In this document: piece by piece, positions 52,470 to 61,331 of the stretch | How the letters are laid out: each line of letters begins with the position of its first letter | How positions within the stretch are numbered: the stretch's first letter is position 1 | From: Prochlorococcus sp. AG-424-E18 | GTDB lineage: Bacteria; Cyanobacteriota; Cyanobacteriia; PCC-6307; Cyanobiaceae | Direction of reading: 5' to 3' | DNA length: 64,000 bases | Assembly (NCBI GenBank): GCA_003210155.1 | Contig: QCNC01000001.1 | Span: forward strand, 124,001-188,000 | The notes under the pieces: model-generated | The model's input: only the letters and a program-made list of their open reading frames with translations | What the model was told of the DNA's origin: nothing | Database searches by the model: none | Program-made: the position numbers and the translations under genes

Positions 52470-53012
52470 TCTGGGAAGATTTCTTGATTTTGATTGCCCT
52501 GATTGGTTTAATTGATCTCTTGATAAAGTATTTTCGTTTTCTGAAGTTCTTTGCCATCTTTCAACTTTGAAATCTATTTCTTCTGGCCAATCTTCGTCCT
52601 TACTCTCTTTCACATAAGGTAATTTTTTTTGCTCAGTTTTCTGTAAATTTTTTGGTTGCCTTAAAGATATTGCTTCTAAAGGTCTTTTTGAATGCTGTGT
52701 AGTAGATTCATAAAAATTTGATTCTCTGGAAAATGTCTTAATATCGCTTTGATCATCGTAAAAATTCTCATCATTCCAATCATCATTTTCTTCATCAAAA
52801 AATAAATCCACTTTTTCGGATACCCATCTTCCTACTTTTTTAACACTCTTACTTGTTATTCCTTGAAAATCTGAATTCCTTCTTTTACCTGGCCTAGCAC
52901 CAGATACTCCATCAACGAATTGTCTTCCAGTTTCAAAAATTTTATCAACTTGTTTATCAACAATGTTTCTATCAAAATTATTTCTAAGATTTCTAATTCT
53001 CCTTGAATCCAT
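52449..53012 (-). CDS. Charged, disordered protein of unknown function
   Basis: 187 residues, not recognised. The N-terminal 60 residues are basic and ordered-looking (DKQVDKIFETGRQFVDGVSGARPGKRR). The middle is very acidic (FFDEENDDWNDENFYDD, about 87-105), and the end is an Arg cluster (RSRRRRV). This looks like an intrinsically disordered adaptor or nucleic-acid-associated protein. Its first 157 nt overlap, in another frame, the 3' end of the SprT-like gene. Its end overlaps the convergent chorismate-lyase gene by 21 nt. Confidence 0.7.
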   Translation of the reverse strand: MDSRRIRNLRNNFDRNIVDKQVDKIFETGRQFVDGVSGARPGKRRNSDFQGITSKSVKKVGRWVSEKVDLFFDEENDDWNDENFYDDQSDIKTFSRESNFYESTTQHSKRPLEAISLRQPKNLQKTEQKKLPYVKESKDEDWPEEIDFKVERWQRTSENENTLSRDQLNQSGQSKSRNLPRSRRRRV

Positions 53013-53530
53013 AAATTATTATGCTTTTTATTCCATGATCCATTAAAGAAATTTATACAACATTTTTTACAAGCAATATTCTTTATTCTTTTTCTATAGA
53101 AAAATTTCTCACCACAATTTTGACAAGTTCCTATATATTTTAATTCTCTCCTTTCTATAGGAAATGAGTGCCTTACAGCAATTTGAAAATTCTTCTCTTT
53201 CGCATTAATTTCATGCATCTTTTCTAAGAAATTTGGACCATGTATTTCATTTTTATTTAATATCCTGTCTACCCATGCATGAATCATTTCATGACATAAA
53301 GTACTGTTTATTTCACTATTGGATAATTTACTCAAGATAGGTTTAGATAATATAATTTCAGAATCTAAAAAACCATTAATTCTTTTTCTTTTATAAAAAC
53401 CAGCAGTAGTTTTTAATTTATTATCACTCCATCTAACTTTTACTAAAGGTTGATTATTAACAGTTAAAGATTTTTCAAAATATTTGCTATTAAATCTATG
53501 AAATAAGGGTAAAAGAGGAATTACAGGCAT
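52856..53530 (-). CDS. SprT-like zinc metalloprotein
   Basis: SprT/Spartan-like domain protein of 224 residues. The HExxH motif is His80-Glu81-x-x-His84 in LCHEMIHAW, with third ligand His97 in EIHGPNF. A C-terminal zinc ribbon follows (Cys136, Cys139, Cys154, Cys157). Relatives cut DNA-protein crosslinks or are of unknown role. The last 51 residues after NNLWIQ are isoleucine/leucine-rich, unlike the family, and lie wholly inside the next gene in another frame. I suspect that an ancestral stop was lost near residue 175. Confidence 0.82.
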   Translation of the reverse strand: MPVIPLLPLFHRFNSKYFEKSLTVNNQPLVKVRWSDNKLKTTAGFYKRKRINGFLDSEIILSKPILSKLSNSEINSTLCHEMIHAWVDRILNKNEIHGPNFLEKMHEINAKEKNFQIAVRHSFPIERRELKYIGTCQNCGEKFFYRKRIKNIACKKCCINFFNGSWNKKHNNLWIQGELEILEIILIETLLINKLIKFLKLEDNSLMEYLVLGQVKEGIQIFKE

Positions 53531-53615
53531 TATGGATTAAAATTAATATTATTTTGGCAAAAAAAGCCATCAAAAACGATTTCTTTTCTTAAAGTAATAA
53601 AAAACTTAAATCAAC

Positions 53616-54035
53616 ATGGATTCAACACTAGTTAAAGATATCGGAATTAAAGCATTATTAGTTGGCGGAGCAGTACTAGTTTCTTTTTGGACTTTTAATG
53701 CAGTCAAATTAGTTTTAAGCGCCAGAGGAATTAATCCATTAGTAAGAAAGTTTTTTGATCAAATAGCTGCTGGCAGAATTGATGCAGCTTATGGTTTAAC
53801 TACAAAAACTTATAAAACACATGTTAAACGCCAAGACTTTCTTAAATTTTTAGCTAGTTTAAACCTCAATAAATACAGGAATTTAAAATCAGGAAGACCT
53901 AGAGTCCAAGAAGATCAAATCATAATAACTTTGAATTTAAAGTCAGAAGACAAACAAGATGAGCTTCCATTAGATTTTACTTTCGCAAAAACTGACAATG
54001 ATTGGAAAATAGACAGAATAGCTAAAGTGAATTGA
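53616..54035 (+). CDS. Membrane-anchored NTF2-like protein
   Basis: 139 residues. An N-terminal membrane helix at about 12-34 (ALLVGGAVLVSFWTFNAVKLV) anchors a small alpha+beta domain of the DUF4864/lumazine-binding NTF2 type. It has the helical segment VRKFFDQIAAGRIDAAYGLTT and strands IIITLNLKS, LPLDFTFAK and WKIDRIAKV. Function unknown. It is divergent from the SprT-like gene and ends 9 nt before the DNA ligase, suggesting co-transcription. Confidence 0.75.
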   Translation: MDSTLVKDIGIKALLVGGAVLVSFWTFNAVKLVLSARGINPLVRKFFDQIAAGRIDAAYGLTTKTYKTHVKRQDFLKFLASLNLNKYRNLKSGRPRVQEDQIIITLNLKSEDKQDELPLDFTFAKTDNDWKIDRIAKVN

Positions 54036-54044
54036 TAATTTCTT

Positions 54045-55373
54045 GTGAGGCAAAAAGAATTGTTTAAAGAAGAAATAATACATCAATTAGAATTACACCC
54101 AAGTAGATTAGATAAAGAAAAAATCATTACAGAAGCAATGGAAGAAGGTCTAGATGATTTTTTTGAAGGAATCCGTATGGCACTTGATCCATTGGTAACT
54201 TTTGGTGTAAAAATTGTTCCTGAGAAAGAGATTGAAAAAAGTCAAAATTTTTTATGGGAAGATTTTAGAAAATTAGCCAATAAGCTTATTCAAAGAGAAC
54301 TTACTGGTCATGCTGCTCGCGATGCAATTCTTACCGCTATGGAATCTGCAACAAAAGAAGAGTGGAATGGATTTTATAGACGAGTTTTAATTAAAGATCT
54401 TAGATGTGGTGTATCTGAAAAAACAATCAACAAGATAGCAAAGAAATTTCCCAAATATGCTATTCCTATTTTTTCTTGTCCTTTAGCTCATGACAGTGCA
54501 AACCATGAAAAAAAAATGATTGGGAAAAAGCAAATTGAAATCAAATTAGATGGTGTACGAGTCTTAACTATTATTAGACAAAATAAAGTAGAAATGTTTT
54601 CTCGTAATGGGAAACAATTCCATAATTTTGGTCATATTATCTCAGAAATAGAAAACGTCTTAAAAGGAAACCCAACACCTTATGACTTAGTGCTCGATGG
54701 TGAAGTAATGAGCGCTAACTTTCAGGATTTAATGAAACAGGTTCATAGAAAAGATGGCAAACAAACAAAAGACGCAGTTCTACACCTATTTGACTTATGT
54801 CCCCTTGAAAACTTCCAAAAGGGTAGATGGAACACTAGTCAAACAGCAAGAAGTTTATTAGTAAAAGAATGGGTAGCAAAACATTCTATGCTTCTAAGCC
54901 ATATAAAAACACTTGAATGGGAAAATGTAGATCTCGACACCATTGAGGGACAGAAAAGATTTGTAAAGCTGAACAAATCTGCGGTGGAAGGTGGATATGA
55001 AGGAGTAATGATTAAAGATCCTGATGCTATGTATGAATGTAAAAGAACACACAGTTGGTTAAAAGCAAAACCTTTCATTGAAGTCACTTTAAAGGTTGTA
55101 TCAGTTGAGGAAGGCACAGGTCGCAATAAAGGAAGACTAGGAGCTATTCTAGTAGAAGGGGAGGATGATGGACATAAATACAGCCTTAGTTGCGGAAGCG
55201 GATTTAGTGATATCCAACGTGAAGAATATTGGTCAAAACGGAATCAACTTATTGGTCAACTTGTAGAAATCAGAGCTGATGCCAAAACTAAATCCAAGGA
55301 TGCAGTGGCTTTTAGTCTTAGGTTTCCTAGATTCAAATGCTTTAGAGGATTTAAAGCTGGAGAAAAAGTTTAA
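54045..55373 (+). CDS. ATP-dependent DNA ligase, phage T4 gp30-like
   Basis: Seals nicks using ATP, 442 residues, GTG start without clear ribosome site. The nucleophile is Lys167 in motif I (EIKLDGVR). Motif III is DGEVMS, motif IV EGVMIKDP, motif V SWLKAKP. The N-terminal DNA-binding part (RELTGHAARDAI, RRVLIKDLRCGVS) and the OB-fold end resemble phage T4 ligase (RKLTGNAA, RRVMMRDLECGAS) more than archaeal or LigD enzymes, judged from memory. Bacterial replication uses NAD+-dependent LigA, presumably elsewhere, so this is an accessory ligase. No Ku or nuclease partner is adjacent. Confidence 0.92.
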   Translation: MRQKELFKEEIIHQLELHPSRLDKEKIITEAMEEGLDDFFEGIRMALDPLVTFGVKIVPEKEIEKSQNFLWEDFRKLANKLIQRELTGHAARDAILTAMESATKEEWNGFYRRVLIKDLRCGVSEKTINKIAKKFPKYAIPIFSCPLAHDSANHEKKMIGKKQIEIKLDGVRVLTIIRQNKVEMFSRNGKQFHNFGHIISEIENVLKGNPTPYDLVLDGEVMSANFQDLMKQVHRKDGKQTKDAVLHLFDLCPLENFQKGRWNTSQTARSLLVKEWVAKHSMLLSHIKTLEWENVDLDTIEGQKRFVKLNKSAVEGGYEGVMIKDPDAMYECKRTHSWLKAKPFIEVTLKVVSVEEGTGRNKGRLGAILVEGEDDGHKYSLSCGSGFSDIQREEYWSKRNQLIGQLVEIRADAKTKSKDAVAFSLRFPRFKCFRGFKAGEKV

Positions 55374-55491
55374 AGTTTAAAAAATAATATTTAACAAAGT
55401 AGTCAATGAAAAATCTGGTTTTTAAATAAAAAAAACTAAAAATCTTGGCTGTAAAATATAAGAATAATCATTAGGACTTTTTGAGAGACTT

Positions 55492-55644
55492 ATGCCGAAG
55501 AAAACAGTTTTCAACTTCATAAAAACACCTTGTGGACAGGCAAAATATATCGAATTAGAAGCCAACAAAACTTTACTAGGTAAATTTAGACTTTTGTGGT
55601 TTATCTTAATTGCATCTATTAGAGATTGGAATATTCAAGAGTAA
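55492..55644 (+). CDS. Small protein of 50 residues, unknown
   Basis: Starts MPKKTVFNFIKTPCGQAKY and ends RDWNIQE. A GAGAG ribosome site lies 6-7 nt before the ATG, better than that of most genes here. A hydrophobic stretch (LLWFILIASI) near residues 33-42 could be a short membrane or amphipathic helix. It lies 118 nt after the ligase and ends 4 nt before the convergent VTT gene, filling the gap exactly. Not recognised; coding status is inferred from ribosome site and fit. Confidence 0.55.
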   Translation: MPKKTVFNFIKTPCGQAKYIELEANKTLLGKFRLLWFILIASIRDWNIQE

Positions 55645-55648
55645 ATTC

Positions 55649-56251
55649 TTAGGAATTTTCAAAATATTCTCTGGAGTATTTAGCTGAGAAATATACAACT
55701 AAAAAAGTGGAAATAATTCCAACGATAGTAATATATAAATTATTTTGTGATTCCACATTTTTTAAATCCTGAATACTTTTTGCCAAACTACCTATTGAGC
55801 AATAAAGAAAAGTTCCTGGAATTATTCCAAGGAGACCAAGAGCGAAATCTCTAAATTTAACATTATTCAAACCATAAAAATAATTAAGAATACTGAAGGG
55901 AAATATCGGCGATAATCTCGCTAAAAAAATTAATTTAAGTCCGCCTTTTTCTACTACTTTTTCTATAACACTTAATTTGGGATAACGGCTAAAAAGATTT
56001 TTTAGTTTTTTTGCAAAAAAACTTTTTGATACAAAAAAAGCAAATGATGCGCCTATGAAAGCGGAAATGAAAACGATAGCTGATCCTAAATATGAGCCAT
56101 ATAAAAAACCTGATAATAAAGATAACCAAGAAGCTGGAAGTATAAATAAAACAATTAAAATATAAATGCAAATAAACGAAAAGATCCCAATTCCAGTATT
56201 AAAAAAAAAAGAAAAATTATAAATATTTTCAAAAAATATATTCATTCTCAA
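55649..56251 (-). CDS. VTT-domain (TVP38/TMEM64-like) membrane protein
   Basis: 200 residues, about five membrane helices. The VTT/SNARE-associated signature is visible: LPASWLSLLSGFLYGSYLGSAIVFISAFIGASFAFFVSK, broken here into its parts LLSGFLYGSYLG and GASFAFFVSK, then FLARLSPIFPFSILNYFYGL and GIIPGTFLYCSIGSLA. Relatives (DedA superfamily) include lipid-carrier flippases and scramblases. The substrate here is unknown. Its start overlaps the valS stop by 4 nt (ATGA), so it is translated with valS. Confidence 0.88.
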   Translation of the reverse strand: MRMNIFFENIYNFSFFFNTGIGIFSFICIYILIVLFILPASWLSLLSGFLYGSYLGSAIVFISAFIGASFAFFVSKSFFAKKLKNLFSRYPKLSVIEKVVEKGGLKLIFLARLSPIFPFSILNYFYGLNNVKFRDFALGLLGIIPGTFLYCSIGSLAKSIQDLKNVESQNNLYITIVGIISTFLVVYFSAKYSREYFENS

Positions 56252-59004
56252 TTCAAAAGTTCTAGTTTTTTAGTAATTCTCTCCATTTGTACCGAACCCT
56301 CATTTACTTTGAATCTGCATTCATCAACAATATCTTTTGGAGCCTTATCAACGAAATTTTTATTAGATAATCTCTTATTTAAATTTTCTAATTCAATAGT
56401 CACCTTTTTTAAATCCTTGGTTAACCTTTCCTTTAATGCTTCTATATTTACAAAATCCTGAAAAGGTAAGTAAACCTCTAAATCACTAATTATCCCAGAA
56501 AAAGATTTAGCAAAATCTTTTTTATCAACAGCATTAGTTTTAAAAATCAAGACTTCAGAAGATTTAGTTAAGGTTTGAATATCGTCAACTAAAGTTTTTA
56601 AAAAATCAATCAATTCATCATTGTCTGAAATTAGATATACAGGCCCTTTTTCTGATGGCTTAAGACCTAATTCCGCTCTCAAATTTCTGATCAACCTAAT
56701 AATTTCAAAGAGTTGCTGAAAGGAATTATCAAGCTTATTATCAACAAATTTATTTTCGTGAATTGGCCATTTTTGAAGAGATAATAATGCATTATCTGGT
56801 TTTAGTTGGAGGGCATGCCAAAGTTCCTCAGTAATGTGTGGCATAAAAGGATGAATCATTACCAAAATATCATTGAGCACTTTTATTAAAACTTTTTCAG
56901 ATATTTGTCTATTTTTAGTCTCTTTATTATTAAATCTTTGTTTAGCAAATTCTACATACCAGTCACAAAAATCATTCCATGCAAATTCATATAGAAGTTT
57001 CGCAGATTCTCCCAATTTATATTCTTTCAACAAAGCAGCAACTTTTATATTTACCTGAGTCAATTTCGATAAAATCCACTTATCACATAACTCTAGAGAA
57101 GTTTCATCACTCTCATTAAACGAAATATTATTGTTAGAAGTTTTATTAATTAACACAAATTTAGTCGCATTCCATAATTTATTCGCAAAATTTCTTGAAG
57201 CTTCAACAGTTGAAGATGTATCTTTTTTCCTATCAAAATCAAGCCGGATATCTTGTCCAGCGCCTGCAACTTCTCGAATTAAAGCAAATCGCAAAGCATC
57301 AGAACCATATTTATCAATTAATAGTATTGGATCAATACCATTACCTGAACTTTTACTCATTTTTTTATTGTTTTCATCTCGAACTAGACCATGAATATAA
57401 ACATCCTTAAAAGGAATATTATTTGTAAAAGTATTCCCCATCATTGTCATTCTGGCCACCCAGAAGAAAATAATATCGAAACCAGTAACAAGAACATTAT
57501 TTGGATACCATTTTTTAAAATCCGGATCATTTATATTTGGCCAACCAAGAGTTGAGAAAGGCCATAAACCACTTGAAAACCATGTATCCAAAACATCTTT
57601 ATCACGAACCAATTTAATATTTAATCCAAATTTTTTATTAGCTTCGATTAAGGCATCTTCTTCATTTCTTGCAACGATATATGGGGTATTTTGTTCTATT
57701 GAGTCTTGAGAGTCATCTAAAACATACCATGCTGGTATTTGGTGCCCCCACCACAATTGCCGACTGATACACCAATCATTAATATTCTCTAACCAATCCT
57801 TATAAACTTTCTCCCAGCGTGGAGGAATAAACGATGGTTTTTTAGAATCAATTTCATTAAGACATCCTTGTGATATATCATCCATTTTCAAAAACCATTG
57901 TGTTGACAATAAAGGTTCAATTGGCACCTTACCTCTATCAGAAAAAGGAACAGTATGTTTATAATTTTCTATCTTTGTCAAAAGGCCTAAGTTATCCAAT
58001 TCTTTGATAATTTTCTTTCTAGCCTGATATCTATCTAAATTTTGAAAAATACCTGCATTAATATTTAAAGTTCCATCTTTGTTCATTACATTAATCTGTT
58101 TTAAATTATGCCTTTTTCCTATTGCAAAATCATTTGGATCATGAGCTGGAGTAACCTTTACACAACCGGTACCAAAATCTTTATCAACATGTGAATCAGC
58201 GATAATAGGTATTTCTCTATCAACGAAAGGGACTTTTACTTTGACACCAATAAGTTCTTTATATCTATCATCATCAGGATTAACCGCCACAGCAGTATCA
58301 CCCAAAAGAGTTTCTGGTCTTGTAGTTGCAACTTCTAAGTACTTATCTAACTGTTCACCACTTTCTGAAATTAAAGGGTACTTAAAATGCCATAAATGAC
58401 CATTTACTTCTTGCATTTCAACTTCAAGATCACTTACAGCAGATTGAGATTCAGGGCACCAATTAACCAAATATTCGCCTCTATAAATTAAATTCTTTTT
58501 ATAGAGAATATTAAAAGCCTCAATAACTGCTTCATTTAATTTTTCATCAAGCGTAAATCTTTCTCTAGTCCAGTCAACTGAATATCCTATCCTTTTTAAT
58601 TGAGAAACTATTCTTCCACCACTTTGTTCTTTCCAGTTCCATGCTCTTTTAAGAAATTCATCTCTTCCAATATCCTCACTTGTTTTACCTTCACTTTTTA
58701 ATTGTTTTTCGAGAATAGTTTGAACAGCTATTGAAGCATGATCAGTTCCTGGTAAACACAAAACATTCTTACCTAAAAGTCTTTGAAAACGTACTACAAC
58801 ATCTATCAAAGCCGTATTAAAGGCATGCCCCATATGCAAAGATCCAGTTACATTTGGTGGCGGAATAACAACACAAAAAGGCTCCCCTTCATCCTCAGGG
58901 TTAGGACTAAACGCCTTTAGACTTTCCCATTTGTCTTGCCACTTTTTTTCTACTTCAAAAGGTGAATAATTCTCTAAAGATAATTGATCATTCATCTCTG
59001 TCAT
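56248..59004 (-). CDS. valS: Valine-tRNA ligase
   Basis: Class I aminoacyl-tRNA synthetase, 918 residues. HIGH motif is PPPNVTGSLHMGHA near residue 50. The CP1 editing domain has TTRPETLLGDTAVAVNP. KMSKS is KKMSKSSGNGIDP. The anticodon-binding domain is followed by the C-terminal coiled coil (about 850-918) specific to ValRS. It shares the strand with tRNA-Val (UAC), 450 nt upstream. Full length. Confidence 0.97.
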   Translation of the reverse strand: MTEMNDQLSLENYSPFEVEKKWQDKWESLKAFSPNPEDEGEPFCVVIPPPNVTGSLHMGHAFNTALIDVVVRFQRLLGKNVLCLPGTDHASIAVQTILEKQLKSEGKTSEDIGRDEFLKRAWNWKEQSGGRIVSQLKRIGYSVDWTRERFTLDEKLNEAVIEAFNILYKKNLIYRGEYLVNWCPESQSAVSDLEVEMQEVNGHLWHFKYPLISESGEQLDKYLEVATTRPETLLGDTAVAVNPDDDRYKELIGVKVKVPFVDREIPIIADSHVDKDFGTGCVKVTPAHDPNDFAIGKRHNLKQINVMNKDGTLNINAGIFQNLDRYQARKKIIKELDNLGLLTKIENYKHTVPFSDRGKVPIEPLLSTQWFLKMDDISQGCLNEIDSKKPSFIPPRWEKVYKDWLENINDWCISRQLWWGHQIPAWYVLDDSQDSIEQNTPYIVARNEEDALIEANKKFGLNIKLVRDKDVLDTWFSSGLWPFSTLGWPNINDPDFKKWYPNNVLVTGFDIIFFWVARMTMMGNTFTNNIPFKDVYIHGLVRDENNKKMSKSSGNGIDPILLIDKYGSDALRFALIREVAGAGQDIRLDFDRKKDTSSTVEASRNFANKLWNATKFVLINKTSNNNISFNESDETSLELCDKWILSKLTQVNIKVAALLKEYKLGESAKLLYEFAWNDFCDWYVEFAKQRFNNKETKNRQISEKVLIKVLNDILVMIHPFMPHITEELWHALQLKPDNALLSLQKWPIHENKFVDNKLDNSFQQLFEIIRLIRNLRAELGLKPSEKGPVYLISDNDELIDFLKTLVDDIQTLTKSSEVLIFKTNAVDKKDFAKSFSGIISDLEVYLPFQDFVNIEALKERLTKDLKKVTIELENLNKRLSNKNFVDKAPKDIVDECRFKVNEGSVQMERITKKLELLN

Positions 59005-59100
59005 ATGAAAATTTTATTTCAATAAACTTTTTTTTATTTTATCTTGAGAGCAGCCAATTAATGAAAATAATATTAGTTTTCAAAAAAAGACACATCCATT

Positions 59101-59442
59101 CTACAAAAGTTTGAAGCCAGAACCACAAGAACAACGTTTTGCATTTTTTGGTGTTGAAATAAGAAATCCACCACCGCTCAAATCACCGTAATAATCCAAT
59201 TTTAAATCTTTCAGTAAATTAAACTTTTTTACATCCGAGTATAAAGTTACTCCTTCAGTTCTTGAAATAGGGGATCCATTACATGTACCCGGCCTTAATT
59301 TAATATGAATCCATCCTTCGGAACAATTTTTATCCTCTACCAAATCAATCGACATTTCTCCAGGATGACCTCCAAAAGAAGCTTGCCTAGATAGTTCTGA
59401 AGCAGCGCTTTGACTGATTGAAAGATTGACGATCTCAGTCAT
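59101..59442 (-). CDS. HesB/IscA-type iron-sulfur cluster protein
   Basis: A-type Fe-S carrier or scaffold, 113 residues. The C-terminal C-x-C-G-S-G is in RCSCGSGFKLL, and the first cysteine of the family motif is in LRPGTCNGS. The start at ATG 59442 (MTEIVNLSIS) is chosen because the frame upstream runs into the tRNA. The tRNA-Val 3' end is only 15 nt upstream. The two are probably one transcript, cut by tRNA processing. Confidence 0.88.
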   Translation of the reverse strand: MTEIVNLSISQSAASELSRQASFGGHPGEMSIDLVEDKNCSEGWIHIKLRPGTCNGSPISRTEGVTLYSDVKKFNLLKDLKLDYYGDLSGGGFLISTPKNAKRCSCGSGFKLL

Positions 59443-59457
59443 TAGAAAAATAATAAA

Positions 59458-59529
<72 letters not shown>

Positions 59530-59627
59530 TTATGATAAATCATTCTAATAGATGAAGTTGAAAAATTTATACTAAGTATTTAAATATTTCATGATTGAGG
59601 CAAAATTTACTTAATAAAATAAATTCT

Positions 59628-60482
59628 ATGTCCTCAAACAATAGATATAAATTGGAAAATAATTCCGATTTAGAGACTATAAATAGTTTTAAAATCTTAA
59701 TATCTAATATCAAAGCCTTAAAAAATGAAGCCTGGGGTTGCCCATGGCAGAAAATACAGTCTCATATATCGTTGATCCCATTTTTGTATGAAGAAAGTAA
59801 TGAATTTATAGATGCGATATATGAAAAAAATGCAAATAACATGTGTGAAGAGTTAGGAGATATTTTATTACAAGTAATGCTTCATGCTGAAATCGGTTAC
59901 GAAGAAAAAGAATTTGCACTAAATGATGTTATAAAAAATCTAAATAAGAAAATTATTAATAGACATCCATATATTTTTAACATAAAAGAAAAAGTATCAT
60001 TAAAAAAATCACAACAGATTTGGGAAAATATAAAAAATTTAGAAAAAGAAGCAACTCATATGAAATCTTCAATTAGTAGAAATTTAAATTTGAAAATTAA
60101 AAATTTACCTCCAACGATTGGTACAGATAAAATCACAAATGTTGTTAAAGAACTTGGTTTCAAGTGGAAAAGTACTGATGAGATTTTTAAAAAGTTAGAA
60201 GAAGAGATAAATGAATTAAAAGAGGCAATTAAATGCAAAAATGATCAAGATATAAAAAATGAATTTGGGGATATTTACTTTACCCTTCTGAACCTCTCAA
60301 ACTTTTTAAAAATAAATCCTGAGTCAGCTCTTCAAAAAACTAATATAAAATTTTTAGACAGATTTTCAATCGTCGAAGAGTATGCAGGAGATAATATTAA
60401 AAAACAAACTCCCAAAGACTTTCAACGTCTTTGGCAAATAGCCAAACAAAAACTGGCGGGAAAAATTCCTAAAAGCAAATGA
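59628..60482 (+). CDS. mazG: Nucleoside triphosphate pyrophosphohydrolase MazG
   Basis: Hydrolyses (d)NTPs to NMP and pyrophosphate; 284 residues from ATG. Two MazG domains: the first has CPWQKIQSHISLIPFLYEES and the metal-binding EELGDILLQV, the second EEEINELKEAI with NEFGDIYFTLL. The E-x-x-D metal sites of both are kept. A TTG at 59595 would add 11 residues that do not look conserved. The stop overlaps the speE start by 4 nt (ATGA). Cyanophages carry their own mazG, but this one is a full-length two-domain host type. Confidence 0.93.
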   Translation: MSSNNRYKLENNSDLETINSFKILISNIKALKNEAWGCPWQKIQSHISLIPFLYEESNEFIDAIYEKNANNMCEELGDILLQVMLHAEIGYEEKEFALNDVIKNLNKKIINRHPYIFNIKEKVSLKKSQQIWENIKNLEKEATHMKSSISRNLNLKIKNLPPTIGTDKITNVVKELGFKWKSTDEIFKKLEEEINELKEAIKCKNDQDIKNEFGDIYFTLLNLSNFLKINPESALQKTNIKFLDRFSIVEEYAGDNIKKQTPKDFQRLWQIAKQKLAGKIPKSK

Positions 60483-61330
60483 CAAATATTACAACATGGA
60501 TAGATGAATATCATCAAGGCTCAAGATTCGGCCTTAATGGGAAAATTCTAATTAAAAAAACCTCAAAATATCAAGAAATTATTGTTATTGAAAATGAATA
60601 TTATGGTAAAGCTTTAATGTTAGATGGTTGCTGGATGACATCATTAAAAGACGAGAAATATTATCATGAGTGTTTTGTGCATCCTGCATTAAGTAGCATT
60701 GAAGAAAAATCTAATGTACTAATTATTGGCGGTGGTGACGGTGGAACTATAAGAGAATGCGTTAAATATTCTCAAATATCAAAAATTGATCTAGTAGAAA
60801 TTGATGAGGAGGTAATCAAAATATCTAAAAAATTTCTAAAAGAAATTGGAGGCGAAGCATGGAATGACAAAAGATTAGAAATACATGTTGATGATGGCGT
60901 TAAATGGGTAAAAAAAACAAGAAATAATTTTTACGACGTTATATTTATAGATTGTTCAGATCCCTCAGAATTTTCAAATTTATTATTTTCAGATTCTTTT
61001 TATAAAGAATGTAAAAGAATACTTTCACCAAGGGGAATATTAGCAACGCAAAGCGAATCTCCTGAATCCTTCAAAAATATTCACATAAATATTTTGAAAA
61101 CCCTAAAAAATATATTTAAAGTTTCTAAAACTATGTATTCCTTTGTTCCTATATATCCAAGCGGGATTTGGAGTTGGACATTTGCTTCTTCAGAAGATCT
61201 AAGTTTATCAAAGCAAAATTATGATGAAGTCGTAAAAATAGAAAAAGGATGTGAAATTTGGAATTTAAATTTTCAAAATGCAGCATTCAAAATGATGCCA
61301 AATAAAATTGTAAAAGAACTAGATTCATAA
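60479..61330 (+). CDS. speE: Spermidine synthase
   Basis: Transfers aminopropyl from decarboxylated SAM to putrescine; 283 residues. The binding motif is GGGDGGTIRE (from residue 84). LDGCWMTSLKDEKYYHE, VDDGVKWV, IFIDCSDPS and YPSGIWSWTFAS are family segments. It overlaps mazG and is followed 1 nt later by speB, which makes its putrescine, so the two form a polyamine unit. Confidence 0.96.
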   Translation: MTNITTWIDEYHQGSRFGLNGKILIKKTSKYQEIIVIENEYYGKALMLDGCWMTSLKDEKYYHECFVHPALSSIEEKSNVLIIGGGDGGTIRECVKYSQISKIDLVEIDEEVIKISKKFLKEIGGEAWNDKRLEIHVDDGVKWVKKTRNNFYDVIFIDCSDPSEFSNLLFSDSFYKECKRILSPRGILATQSESPESFKNIHINILKTLKNIFKVSKTMYSFVPIYPSGIWSWTFASSEDLSLSKQNYDEVVKIEKGCEIWNLNFQNAAFKMMPNKIVKELDS

Positions 61331-61331
61331 G

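Noticed and set aside
59595-59627. TTG start adding 11 residues to MazG
   Set aside because: Residues before MSSNN lack conservation and an ATG lies at the expected place.
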